Below are positions 32,750 to 45,646 of a DNA stretch of 64,000 bases, in pieces. Position 1 is the first letter of the stretch, and each line of letters starts with the position of its first letter. The notes below the pieces were generated by a model that worked only from the letters and a program-made list of their open reading frames with translations, did no database searches and was not told the DNA's origin. Location: contig CM060732.1 in assembly GCA_030704615.1 (NCBI GenBank), forward strand, positions 2,542,001 to 2,606,000. The letters run 5' to 3'. This stretch comes from Takakia lepidozioides. Taxonomy: Eukaryota > Streptophyta > Takakiopsida > Takakiales > Takakiaceae. The position numbers and the translations under genes are program-made.

Positions 32750-33775
32750 AGTTGGAGTGAAAATGCGAATGCGGCGCCGCATTTTCGTTAAGTACCATCA
32801 CGAAGCTACACATCCGTACTTGTTGGAAGAAAATGCGGCACCACATTTCCGTTCCACCTTCACATACCTTAGTTGTTGAACGGAAATACGGTGCCGCATT
32901 TCCGTCCCACAGCTCCATGTATGAGATACAAAAGGGAAATGCGGCGCCGCATTTCCGTTCTGGAATGTCGAAAGGTGCGATTCGGACGGAAATGAGGCAC
33001 AACATTTCAGTTCCGATGTTTCAGGATATTTCATGAGAACGGAAATGCGGTGCCGCATTTCCGTTCTGGAATGTTGGGAGGTGCGACTCGGATGGAAATG
33101 CGTTGCCGCATTTCAGTTCCGATGGTTCACGATTTTCAGTCAGAACGGAAATGCGGTACCGCATTTCCGTTCTGGATAGTATGAATGTCTCAAGCGGTCG
33201 GAATTGCGCTGTCTCAAGCGGTCGGAATCGCACTCGGCTCCATGCATCAGATACAAAATGGAAATGCGGCGCCGCATTTCCGTTCTGGAATGTCGGAAAG
33301 TGCGACTCCGACAGAAATGCGGTGCCGCATTTCTGTTCCCGTTGTTCTTAATTCTCAATCAGAACGGAAATGCGGTACCGCATTTCCGTTATGGAGAGTA
33401 TGAATGTCTTTTAAGGACGAAAATGTGTTGCAGCATTTCTATCCCTCAGCTCCATGCATCAGATATAAAATGGAAATGCGGCGCCGCATTTCCATTCTGG
33501 AATGTCGGAAAAGTGCGACTCGGACGGAAATGCGGTGCCGCATTTCTGTTCCCGTTGTTCATAATTCTCAATCAGAACGGAAATGCGGTACCGCATTTCC
33601 GTTCCACCTTCACATACCGTGCTTGCTGGATGGAAATGCGTTACCGCATTTCCGTTCTGGAGAGTATAAAGGTTCCCCGGACGGAAACTCGGTGCCGCAT
33701 TTCCGTCGCTCTGGTGCATGACCAAGATGCAATACGGAAATGCGGCGCCGTATTTCCGTCCACCAGCAATCGAAA
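32750..33775. repeat. Palindrome array I of E3
   Basis: About 19 units of the A1 palindrome at about 50-55 bp spacing, the inverted counterpart of E1 array I but about 600 bp shorter. Linkers (e.g. CGTTCTGGAATGTCG, CAGTTCCGATGTTTCAGG) are shared, so the length difference is unit loss or gain. Repeat-frame ORFs are not genes. Confidence 0.9.
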
Positions 33776-34170
33776 GAATCACTCGGGACGGGAAATCGGG
33801 AACCTCAATGGGTTGCATTGTTCCGAAACAACATTGCGGCCAGTCTTGATGAGCACAACTTGGTTGTCTGACCGTTTAACGAACAGTCCTGGCACTTGTC
33901 AGTGCGAACGTTCCTGTCTGCACCGAGAATACTGCTGGATCCACCCTCAGGAGAAACTGTCAGGAGATGTTATTTCGTCGCCGAATCGGCCATCATTGTC
34001 ATACTTACTGGCTATGGAATCAAACCTCCCACCTTCATGCATGTAGCTTGAAACAATACTTTCCACTTCAATGTGCGACTTCCAATCGTCGATGGACTCC
34101 GCATGGTGCCTGTGAGCCTTGGTCTGTCGCTATACTGAACCTCACACTTGCCAACTCCGTGCGGTGTTCG

Positions 34171-37100
34171 ATGGCTCCGAATTCCTACGCTATAGTTTGT
34201 TGTCCTCCGCAACTTGGGAGAGCCTGGATCCCAAACGAGGGAGGACTTTGCAGAGTGACTGAAACTTACCTTTGTTCCAAATTCAAGCTCAAACCGGGCA
34301 CAGTTTATTTGGAAGAAGAAAGGAAGGATGTTCCTGGACAGGTTGACGAGACCATTGTCGTGCTAGGTAACGACGGAGGTTGCGGAATCGAATGGCATGT
34401 TCCCCCATCAGACACCATCCTGTACCGAGCTGTGGGAATGCCCATTCCCTTTCCGAATCAATCGCTGCCCACACCATCCACAAAGGAGTCCGGAAACCGA
34501 GAGGCGGCCACTGCCAACAGAGAGGTATGCAACGATAATCATTCCCGACCTGGACCGTCAAGACCCTCCATAGCTTCTCGTGTGGACGTATTCGACATTT
34601 CCGACGAGGAAGATGATTGCATTGAGGTACCCATGTCCTCCACACGGTCGTTCAAATCCGGCATGGACGTCTCTGTCGGTGCTACGAATGTGCCTCGAGC
34701 ATAACTCCAAACCCGGTCCATTGTGCAGCTCCTACGACAACATCACCTCGATGGTTCTCGCTCCGAGCTGGCTGCTCTCGACTATGCCAAATTCCCAGTC
34801 AGAAAGGTAACGTTTCTGCCTCCCGAAGTCGATGGCAATGTCATCTTCGAGTTTCCACCTGTTTCTTCGTCAAACAAAGCCTCCGGGATGTTAACAGACA
34901 TGGATCGAAAGCATGACATGTGCAGAGCCAAGCAATATTACGTAATCCATTTGCTCCCGGACTTGACTAGAGCTTGCATACACGTTGGGGTCCACTGCCA
35001 CCCCTTGGCGAGAGGCAACATGCGTGAGGCTGTGCAGGAAGCACACGACATCATAAAAGAGGAGGTGAAATTGAGCCCCGGAGCCAGACCAAAGCAGATT
35101 CAGCTGAAGGCAGCCCACAAGATTGCTCTTGGCAAAATCATGTCTGAAGATGGTTCCGACCGAGAGCCCTTGACCGAAGACGAGATGCGTGACCTCTTGG
35201 AGTCGGTCTCGCACGTTTGTAGTCCGAATGTGCGGAATCACATCGTATCTTGCAAGCAGGAGTTCGGCAGGGGGTCGGACATGTACTCAATCCTGGAGGT
35301 GAAACGAATGACTGGATATGACTACATCCAAGGTAGCAGGTTTCCAGGGCAAGGCAGCGAATCCGATCGTTGTTACATTTTCAAAATGTCGACGTGTGGG
35401 CCTGGGAGTGGAGTCGACTTGGTCACTCGCATGACAACTGGAAACTTGTCGAATGCTTGGGTGATGTTTGATCACATCAAGCGAATTACAAACCATCAGT
35501 GGGTGACTATGGGTGCGCATGTTTATGACTATCACTCCAAGAGGCTCATGACGATTGCAATCTGCGAGATGAAAGGGGAGGACACACAGTCCGAGATGCA
35601 TCTGTGGGAGGGCATAAACGAGCAGATGGCAAGGGCGGGATTGCCAGAGCCCAATTTCAGGGGATTCATGGCAGACAACGCTCAGGCCAACTGGGCAGCG
35701 GTGCGGCGTGTGTACGGTGAGGACCCCAATGTTCCAATGGAGGGGAAAGAGAGATCTTGTGGATTCCATTGGATGCAGAGTCTATCCCACTACACTACCA
35801 AATTTGTTGCTAGCTCATTCCAGGCTGAACACCGTGTCCTTTGTACGGCGTGGAAGGATGCACCCACATTTGATGACGCGGAGGTTAAGATTGCTATCAT
35901 CGAGGCTTGGTGGAACACGTCAGGTGCAGTGGAGACAACCAATCTGGGAGCATTGCACAGCTGGTTGGGGTGGTGGCATTTTCGGTATCGACAGTTCGGA
36001 CAGTACATGCGGGAGGTAGGCTGCTGTCAATTTCATTCATTTGTCTTTCTGTTACGGACATTTCGATTGGTCCCTCACCATTGTTTGTGTCCTTCTAGGA
36101 GCGGTGCTTGGATTCCGAGTCGGACATGCCGAACACGAATATGGCAGAATCGGTCCACTCCTCCTGGCGAGCGTCTTCTGCCGCACATCTGGTGGACGTA
36201 GTGACGGCCACAACGGAGGACATCGACAGAGCAATCATGCAGCAAGCCACGTACTACAAGTTCCTAAGCGGCAAACAATGGGGCTTTGGGCCGGACAGGG
36301 AGGAATTGTTGGTACGAACAGCTTCGAGGTCCAAGAATCCAGTGAAATGGGCGACAGCATTGCGAGAGAAGATCAAAGGGACGCCTCTGCACCGCAGAGG
36401 TGAACACCTAGAGGGGGACGTCCGGACTCGCCCTGTCAGGCGGAGGATTGAAGAGGAACCCGGGTGCGAAGAGGATTCCTGGAGATCCGACAGGAACATT
36501 CGGACAGCACCTCGAGGTCCCGTCATGTTGCCGCACAATGTGTCTTCCAGCAGTGGAAGCCCAAGAAATTTCAGATCGCCGTCGCCTTCAACCGGGGATT
36601 TCATGCAAAAAATTCCCACCGCTCCCTTGCCCCAGATTCCGCCCGCTGTTATGCAGTATGGCCAAGCCATTGTGGAGACGACTGTGTCTGCCTCACAGTG
36701 GAAAATTGCTCGCACAAAGCCGTCGTTTCGAGGAAGGTGTTCCGCAATTCGTGTGGATACACGACAACGTTGTTTAGAGATGATAAGGAGGAATCCAGAT
36801 GGGGCTGTCCCTGCTCCTACTTTTACAGGAAGATTTGTCCATGCAAAGTTTGCGGAGGCGACAACCACCCAGTTCTGGTTCTGCAGGCACGACATTATGA
36901 CTTGCGTGTATGGAAAGCCCAAGTACGGCATACAAACAATGCCAGAGGCTCCCCCGGTGTGGCCGGTGGAACCAGGCTGCGATCTGAGTCAGGTTGAGGC
37001 CGACGCCCTTACCGCCGCAGGATTTCGGATGGTGCAGCGCACTGACGTCCCCAGAGAACCATTTCCGCTTCCACAGCCTCCACCACCGACCCCTGTGAGA

Positions 37101-37529
37101 GCAAGAACAATGGACACGACAGCTCTAAGCATCCTACACACCGTTGGGGGAAACCGAAGAGGCGGCGACCTCCCTCAAAAGTGAACGAGACAAGGATGGG
37201 GAATGCACTTCGGATGAACTGTACAATCCAGAGCTCGACAGAAGTGCCCCCACCAAGATTCGGGCGTGTGTATCAGATGGCCACGGCGGGCTCAGCTGTT
37301 CGCAACGAGGTGTACACCATCACCATTTCAGAAATTACCCACCTGCAATTGCACCGACTTCCAGATCATGGCGAACAAGGGGGCATCATACTACCCTTGC
37401 AAGCATTTGTACTACGTGTACCTAAAGAGACTCCGTTGTAATTCCACAACTCATCACTTCATACATGCACCAGGGTTGAGCCCCCAGGAGGTTCACACTC
37501 TTCTGAATATGGATCCAGGGGACCAGTGA
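34171..37529 (+). pseudogene. MULE transposase with SWIM finger, E3 copy
   Basis: Same gene as 9468-5862 in E1. Exon 1 is 34171-36015 and exon 2 36099-37529, with the 83-bp intron conserved. The N-terminal segment missing its frame in E1 is readable here (34171-34704). Lesions: a frameshift at about 34700; an 83-codon in-frame deletion at 34915 that removes the CLNPTC and CAHCKEPPTC cysteines; and frameshifts near 37110 and 37335. The DDE region (FDHIKR, GFMADNAQANW, CGFHW, NMAESVHSSW) and SWIM finger are otherwise kept, with one finger Cys changed to Tyr (YYPCKH). Not expected to give a full-length product. Confidence 0.8.
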
Positions 37530-38285
37530 GCTTGGCTTGCGGTCCCCATACAATGGTACGCCCATCCTTTTCGGATAGTAGAACTGTACTGCTGCCAGTA
37601 CCTCAGACTCTGGCCACAGAAAGGTCCGACATATGTCTTGCCTACCAGTAACTTGTTTTGCTCGAACTAAGATATTACTATATCGTTCACTTGTTTCCAC
37701 GTGCATGTATTTTTGTATATTGGAGGGTTCATGTTTTTCTGCTTTCCGAAAACTTGCTTTCCTCATTCGACCTCCGACAAGGAAATGCGGCGCCGCATTT
37801 CCAAGTATCGTCGTAGGTACTGGTAGAGGCGGCCTTCGCCAACACCAAACCGCTCCGAAATTTCGCACGTGCGAACCCTAATGCGGCACCTTATTTCCCA
37901 GTTCAGTTGCAAACCTTTCCCGCCGAATACCCGAAGAAGACAGAATTGTGAAGTACTGCAGACTGTATTGGTGCAGACTCCATTGGTTCAATCGCGGCAA
38001 AAGGGTCAGCTTCATTCCAATGTTAAGGCATGTAAAACCGCGGAATACTCTATACAGGCTAGTATGCGACGTCCTTTTGCAGTGGTTTACTGGATTTCCC
38101 GTTGCACGGTCACTTATTTCCATGAGCGGATCTATAAAACCATGAGCGGACTTGTTACTGACGACATATCTTCGCCGCATTACATGATCTGGAACGTCCA
38201 AAAACGGCAAGGTCAAATAAAAAACTATTATTTTAATACTTGTTTAATCTGCCGCATTTCCAAATTTGGAGGAGTCCGCTCATGA
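37530..38285. other. 3' flank of E3 transposase
   Basis: Inverted counterpart of 5111-5861, with a single palindrome at about 37781-37802 and the short inverted repeat around GCACGTGC at 37863-37876. No gene. Confidence 0.6.
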
Positions 38286-38380
38286 AATCCGCGTATCTTA
38301 GACTTCGGCTCACCGCTCATGCGGCTCATGCGGCTCATGGCTCATGGCTCATGGTTTCTGCTCATGAAATAGTAAACCTC
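38286..38380. repeat. E3 terminus 1
   Basis: GGCTCATG repeats, then TCATGAAATAGTAAACCTC ending at 38380. The flanking base after the end falls inside PM exon 2 of copy E4. Confidence 0.75.
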
Positions 38381-41300
38381 AGACTTCGGCCATATGTCGG
38401 GTAAAATGTTCTTTGTGTGGGACGGGAATCACCGACTTCTTGCCTGGTGGGAGTACATCAAGCAGAACCATTCCAAGCACATTGGCTGGCATTACATGGT
38501 GGAGTGTGTCATCTTGAAGGTGAAGGCGGCAGACTCCTCCCTGCTCAAGAATGCCATGGCGGACCTCAACTCGTAAGATACTCATACCCTCCCTAGCACG
38601 TTCGAAATGCGGTGCCGCATTTCGGTTTCCATTCTGGTTTGTTTCCGTGCTTCTGTGTACTGAACTGGAGAGTGTGCCTTGCAAGGTCACTGAGAATGCG
38701 TACGTGCATACCCACATGGCACATATGCTGTACAGGGTGAGGAAAACTGGTCTCACTGATCCGCAGATGTTTGCGGAAATGCTGGAGCCCGAGCTCATTC
38801 AGAAAGCCGTTGCAAAAACAGACCGGACATGGTATCGTCTCACTATGGATGGAATGGTGGAGGTGATATACGAAGTAAGTCGTCCTCCAATTTCCCTCTG
38901 CTCATCCTTCCCCAATTTCCAGTAATCTTTCCACATGAATCGAATGTAACGCTTCTGCATGTTTTTGTTGACAGTCAAACATCAAGCTGGATTTGGCCCA
39001 TGCCAAACGCTTCTTCATGCAAAGTGAGGGGCAGGTCAAAACGTTGCAGTCATTGACTGAGCACTTGAAGGAAGCCGGTGTCAAGTCCAGAACCAAATAC
39101 AAGTCAAAGCTTGTGAAGCTGGTGGCAATTGCAGTTCCGACACTTGGAAAGGACTTCATCCCCGAGATTGCAAAACACTATTCTCGGGCCATGCAACCGA
39201 CCATGCAATTGGAGAAACTGCATCACCTCTCAACGGCATGTGTTGAGGCGAAAGAGAAGGTGAGGTTTCAATGCACTGAAGTTCCTTCTTAGCAATAGCC
39301 ACTCTCTTCCAGCTCCTGACATTGGATCGGAAATGGCAGACACGGTGGCTGTCGATCTGGAATGCATCCGAGAGCATAAGGACAATGTGGTCTTTTCCAC
39401 TCGAAGTTTCCGACCCTGCAGTGGATGTGTGGCTCAACCGCATGACTTGGTGGTTCCAGGTAATTCAAGGTACTTCCCCAGATTTGCTTTTCTGAAATGA
39501 ATTCCCTGAACTGCTACGTGACAATGCATTTGGGAATCGCAGGTAATGTCGAATGCGAAGGAGCAAGTCGTAATGCACACAAATTCGTTCGGCTTGTACG
39601 TCAAATGGGATGGAACACAAACATTGGAAGACTACGTGACATGTTTCAGATGTGCGTACAAGGACAACCTCTTCGCCAGAGAGCTACAGACAGCAAGAAG
39701 GAGCGTGGAGTTTACACATCAGGAGGAAGCGGGGAAAGCTGCAATGCGAATTGTTTACAGGTGAAGCACAGCTGCCCTTGTATGCAAAGCCTGGTTACGA
39801 GGTTTGTCTCGGAAATGCGGCACCGCATTCGCATTTTATGTTTTCGGTGGCACTCTGCGAGTAGGTTTGTCCAATCTTATGCTCACGCATGCTGACTGCC
39901 TTGCAGATATATAAAATACGTGCTCCTTCAGACAGGGGCCCTGGCTCAAGAGCCCCCGTTCTTCATGGCTTGGACCGTGGCGGGCCCAAGCTGTGTCTAC
40001 ACACCCGAGATGCAGAAACAATGGCATCCCGCGCATCTCGTTGGATGCCCCTGGTACCTGGATATGTCTGGCGGTATTGTTGACGAGTCTGAGAAAGATC
40101 TGCACGCCTTGGCAGAAGAGAAGAGAAAGGAAAGACGTGTCCCTGCTGGGCCAAAGTCGGCAAAGGAATCTGCTGCTCTGGAAGAATCCAGAAAGGCAGC
40201 TGAGATGGCACAAAAGACGGTGGATGCAGCTGTGCAGGCCCAACAGAAGGGGTCGAAGAAGAGGACTCGCCAGCAAGGAGCAGCTGTTGTGACACCCGCC
40301 AAAACGAAGAAGCAGAAACAGCCTGTTCAGGAAGAGGGTGAGGAAGAGGACTCCGATGGAGACTTTGCAACCAGCCCACCCCCCCAAACGCAGGCTGCCT
40401 CCCTGTGCCCACCGTTGTCACGAGAGGCACGAGAACTGGCTCGGCAAAGAAGGCACTCTTCAACCCCCCAGGGGGGCACCCTTTCGAGCCGGTGGAAATG
40501 AAGAGGCCGAAAGTGGCTCCCGAAACAGTAGTCCAGTGTGTAAATGAGAGTTTATTGGCGGCTTTGGATGGACGGGCAGCCAAGTACATGAAGACCATGG
40601 AGGGTCTGAAGGGCAGAGCACTGAAGAAGGCGACTGCCGAAGAGCCTTCTGACACCCCAGGATTTCAGAATATGGTCTCGTTCTTTGAGAGGGTGTGTGC
40701 AGACAAGGATTGTAGGAGGGGCGGAAATGCCACCGAGTGGTCTTGCGATATGATCATCTTGGATATTCCGGACGGAGAGCCTGTGGAAGGACTGCAAGCT
40801 TTGCCATCTTGGAACAGGTACTCGGAGGACTTTTGGAAGAAAGGATTCGGGCTTGCCCGCATGGTGTTGGACGACAGAGGCTATGTGGTTGTCCTGGCGA
40901 GCAGAGGAAAAAACACTCAGACAGGAATTGCGAAGTGGACCCGCAAGAGCACCGTCCCGATTCTGAAAAAGAAGTGGACGTGCATCAACACACTGGGCCT
41001 TCGGTCGGAAGGGAAGAAGGTGATTACGACACTGGCACTTGTCCATTCATTTGCTTGGGTGTTTTAAAATGCGGTGCCGCATTCGGTTTCTAATCATTCC
41101 CCCCTGTGTATGCAGACGAAGCAGTTCGATGCATACTGCTTTGTGAAGGAGAACTCCACCTTTGCTTTCCGGAAGGAGGGAGGAAAGGTTGACCCGATCT
41201 GCGATCCCCTTACGACGTTCTGTTCAACAACGTTCCCAAGGAACTTCTCCCTCATAGCCTCACTTCAACGGAACCCCTGCGGTACTCACGGACTCGGAGC

Positions 41301-42247
41301 CTTGCCTTCATTCAGACAATTATGGAGACATGCACAGACGTGGAGGGCACAGTGCTCGACCTCATCTGTGGGACAGATATGCAGAATCTTGATCTATGCT
41401 GTTCTGCAAGTTCTCGTTAGGATGTAGTTCACAACATCTGAAGCGCCATGTTGTAATGTGTGGATGGCATTGTAACAAGTGCCTCAATGTGGGCTGGGCG
41501 ATTTTCCGACTGGCACCTCTTTGCCTACGAGGAGGATTCATCCATGTGGGGATCCCATCTGGAAGGGCTGCAACGAATGTTAAGGCTCCCAACAGAGCGG
41601 AAGTCTCCTCGGATTCGTCGGAGTCCGAGGAAGACACAGTGGACATTGATGCGGAGGAGAACCCGGAATACGAGTGAGTGCAAACATTGTAAGTTTGCAA
41701 AGCCTTCTGGGTCATTTTTGTCAAACGAATTTCCGGACTGTGGTTCTCATTAGTCTCGTTGATGATTGTCATGTGCAGGATTGCAGGGTCCGGGTCGAAA
41801 CATGTAGGGCCTACACTTCTTGCCAGGAAGAATGTCCCGTTCTTTGCGAGGGCCGACTTCATGACGAGCCCGGTGAGGGACTACTCCCTTCCTAGTTATG
41901 CAGCTAAACTCGCAAATACAGCGATTAGAAGAAGTGAGAATCCCAGTAAAGTAGAGCAGATTTTGGAGAGGGCTAGGGAGGACAGAAGGATAAGGAAAGA
42001 GTTGGCAGCAGCTCAGACAGGTAGACAGGTACGAAAGTACATATGTGATTCAGCGGATGAGAGCGACGCAGACAGGGAGGAAGACGACCCAACGGAGGTG
42101 AGATGGACAGTTCCGCAAGGGGAAGATGGGATTTTCGAGAGCCTGGCCAACGAGCAGTCCGCTGGAGATGAGAAAGGCAATGAGGGGGTGGAGGCAGAGC
42201 AGGACAGTCTAGAACAGGATGAGGATTCGGATGATTTTCAAGATTAA
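38381..42247 (+). pseudogene. PM gene, methyltransferase half, E4 copy
   Basis: Starts inside exon 2 just before KMFFVWDGNHRLLAW and runs to the natural stop: exon 2 end 38572, then exons 38686-38874, 38975-39259, 39313-39459, 39543-39760, 39907-41019, 41116-41376, 41479-41673 and 41779-42247. Exon 7 gives the clearest view of the motif IV region: SCDMIILDIPDGEPVEG, then WKKGFGLARMVLDDRGYVVV as in the strand following motif IV/V of beta-class methyltransferases. Motif I (VLDLICGT) closes exon 8. Lesions: splice acceptors of exons 3 and 9 and the donor of exon 8 each carry G-to-A changes, exon 7 has a frameshift near 40385, and exon 8 lost about four bases near 41210. Truncated on the 5' side by E3; joined to family B repeats at 42317. 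Confidence 0.8.
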
Positions 42248-42316
42248 TAGAATTTTAATGAAGTCTCTGTAAATGTAAATTCTCTTCCAGAGTATATAAA
42301 GGAAATTCTCCCCGAG

Positions 42317-45300
42317 TGATTTTAACATGGCATAGTGGCCATGAGTGGCCGATTTTGAAATAAAAGAAAAGTCAATGAAGGGGGCTCAAACAGTGTGCGT
42401 TGCCGCACACTCTTTGAGCTTCCATTTCGGGGTGGATTCAACCTGCCAGACTGGCCCTAGGTGCACAATTTCCATATCAAAAAACAAGCAAATCAGGGGG
42501 CTCAAATAGTGTGCGTTGACGCACACTGTTTGGGCTACAAGGTAAGTGTGAATTGAACCTGACAGAGATGACCTTTGTGGTCGATTCTAAAATAAAAAAA
42601 TAATGTAAAGTGTGGGCTCAAACAATGTGCAATGCCACACACTGTTTGAGCTTCCAAAAAGGGGTGGAATGAACCTTATAGAGAGGCAACTGTGTGCACA
42701 ATTTTCACATTCAAGAAAACAATAACAAGGGGGCTCAAACAGTGTGCGTTGACGCACACTGTTTGAGCTACCGGGTTAGTGTGGATTGAACCTCACAGAG
42801 TTACCCTGTCTGGACAATTTTATTATGAAAAAAACAATGAGAAGGGGGGCTCAAACAGTGTGCGTTGGCGCACACTGTTTGAGCTACCAGGAAATTGTTC
42901 ATTGAACGTCACAGAGATACCCTGTCTAGACGATTTTATTATGAAAAAAACAATGAGAAGGGGGGCTCAAACAGTGTGCGTTGGTGCACACTATTTGCGC
43001 TTCGAATTAGGGGTGGACTGAACCAGACAGAGAGGCCCCTGTGTGCACCATTTCCACACCATAAAACAAGGCACAAGGGGGGCTCAAACAGTGTGCGTTG
43101 ACGCACGCTGTTTGAGCTTCCAATTTGGGGTGGATTGAACCTGCCAGAGTGGCCCTATGTGGCCGTTTTGAACATGAAAAAAGAAGCAAAATGGGGGGAT
43201 CAAACAGTGTGCGGTGCCGCACACTGTTTGAGCTTCCAATTCGGGGTGGATTCAACCTGCCAGAGTGGCCCTAAGTGACCGTTTTGCTCATCAAAAAACA
43301 AGCTTAATGGGGGCTCAAACAGTGTGCGGTGAGCTTCCAATTCGGGGTGGATTGAACCTGCCAAAGAGGCCCTATGTGGCCGATTTTCACATGAAAAAAA
43401 CAATGAGAAGGTGGGCTCAAACAGTGTGCGTTGACGCACACTGTTTGAGCTGCCAGGTAAGTGTGCATTGAACCTGGTAGACTGGCCCTATGTGGCCGAT
43501 TTTCACATGAAAAAAACAATGAGAAGGTGGGCTCAAACTGTGTGCGTTGACGCACACTGCTTGAGCTGCCAGGTAAGTGTGCATTGAACCCGGCAGACTG
43601 GCCCTATGTGGCTGATTTTCACATGAAAAAAATAATGACAAGGTGGGCTCAAATAGTGTGCGTTGACGCAAACTGTTTGAGCTGCCAGGTAAGTGTGCAT
43701 TGAGCCTGGCAGACTGGCCCTATGTGGCCGATTTTCACATGAAAAAAACAATGAGAAGGTGGGCTCAAACAGTGTGCGTTGACGCACACTGTTTGAGCTG
43801 CCAGGTAAGTGTGCATTGAACCTGGCAGACTGGCCCTATGTGGCCGATTTTCACAGGAAAAAAGAAATGACAAGGTGGGCTCAAACAGTGTGCGTTGACG
43901 CAAACTATTTGAGCTACCAGGTAAGTGTGCATTGAGCTTGGCAGACTGGCCCTATGTGGCCGATTTTCACATGAAAAAAACAATGACAAGGTGGGCTCAA
44001 ACAGTGTGCGTTGACACACAGCTGGGAAATTGTTAATTGAACCTCATAGAGATACCCTGTCTGGACGATCTTACTCAACTGTTGTCCCATATGCACTGCA
44101 ATGGTCCCGAAGACAAATCCAAGTGAAACTATCTAGAAATCGTACTTTACTGCGTACAGTGGTAGTGAGGGAAAGTGTTTTGCAAGAAACCCAGAAGTCC
44201 ATGAGGCGGTCGCTTGTCCAGCCCCTTGCATGCACCATGTCATCTGCATCTTCTAGTCTAAGAGGGATCTGAGGGGAGAATGCATCTTGCATAAACCATA
44301 TGTCTGTCGTTGGTCGGACAAGCGCACCACAGGCAATCCTGAAAACACGCACCACATATGCGTTTAAGGCAAATGCGTATTGTCAATGACAATGCCGGTG
44401 CAATTCGCAAGAGGATTTGAAGGTATACCATATCATTTACTGTAAAGAAGGGTGCACGTGCTCTATGCTGTTTTGATTACCAGATTGACATCTATAGCAT
44501 GTATGGAACCTGCTAGTCACCTCGCACATCCTCACTAACCCACACACTAACTGTCTATGGTGCTTTTTGGGACGGGTGCAGGTGAGGACTTCCATTTGTC
44601 TGGTAACTCTTTAACTCTTTGAGCTTGTTCAGATGCTGCTCAAGTACTTTGCAGCACGGCAGCTACACTTGGAGCGTGGCTGGCCTCATTACCTGCAACA
44701 AGATGCTACTAAACACAGATGTGTTTGTTCTTTTTCTACCTTCAATCACAAGATAGAGGCTGGCTGGTAGCTAAACTATGAAAAAAACAATGAGAAGGGG
44801 GGCTCGAACAGTGTGCGTTAGCACACACTGTTTGCGCTTCGAATTAGGGGTGGATTGAACCAGATAGAGAGGCCCTTATGTGCACCATTTCCACACCAAA
44901 AAACAAGGCACAAGGGGGACTCAAACAGTGTGCGTTGACGCACACTGTTTGAGCTTCCAATTGGAGGTGGATTTAACTTTGCCATAGTGGCCTTATGTGG
45001 CCGTTTTGAACATGAAAAAAGAAGCAAAATGGGGGGCTCAAACAATGTGCGGTGCCGCACACTGTTTGAGCTTCCAATTCGGGGTGGATTGAACCTGCCA
45101 TAGTGGCCCTATGTGGCCGTTTTGAACATGAAAAAACAAGCAAAATGGGGGGCTCAAATAGTGTGCGGTGCCGCACACTATTTGAGGTTCCAATTTGGGG
45201 TGGATTGAACCTGCCATAGTGGCCCTATGTGGCCATTTTTAACATGAAAAAACAAGCAAAATGGGGGCTCAAACAGTGTGTAGTGACACACACTGTTTGA

Positions 45301-45560
45301 GCTTCCAATTCGGGGTGGATTGAACCTGCCATAGTGGCCCTATATGGCCGTTTTGAACATGAAAAAACAAGCAAAATGGGGGGCACAAATAGTGTGCGGT
45401 GCCGCACACTGTTTGAGCTTCCAATTCGGGGTGGATCGAACCTGCCATAGTGGCCCTATCTGGCCGTTTTGCAAATCAAAAAACAAGCAAAATGGGGGGC
45501 TCAAACTGTGTGTGTTGCTGCACACTGTTTGAGCTTCCAATTCGGGGTGGATTCAACCTG
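42317..45560. repeat. Family B palindrome array
   Basis: About 22 tandem units of about 116 bp. Each holds a palindrome with 15-bp arms, half-site CTCAAACAGTGTGCG, a 4-6 bp centre (TTGA, TTGC or GGTGCC) and the reverse complement, plus a linker with GGTGGATTGAACCTGCC and GTGGCCGTTTT. This is a different site from the A1 palindrome but the same design. Some units have lost an arm (43318, 43995). ORFs in the array (SLFFSC-, SNSVR-type) are repeat artefacts. It starts abruptly after PM E4 3' flank at 42316. Confidence 0.9.
44074..44776. other. 703-bp insertion in the family B array
   Basis: Interrupts one repeat unit: left part ends GACGATCTTA, right part resumes TATGAAAAAAACAATGAG. No terminal inverted repeat or duplication is obvious. 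A minus-strand frame at 44355-44071 (about 94 codons, with LEDADDMVHARGW) is of unknown nature and might be a family B gene exon. Confidence 0.5.
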
Positions 45561-45646
45561 CCAAAGATTTCGTGTATGGGCGGTTTTCATATCAAAATAC
45601 AAGCACAATTGGGGTTCACATCACCAATGAAGCACAAAGGTCGGTC

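Noticed and set aside
42780-45540. ORFs with repeated SLFFSCENRPHRASL-type text
   Set aside because: Translation of the 116-bp family B repeat, in phase only because the unit length gives short open frames.
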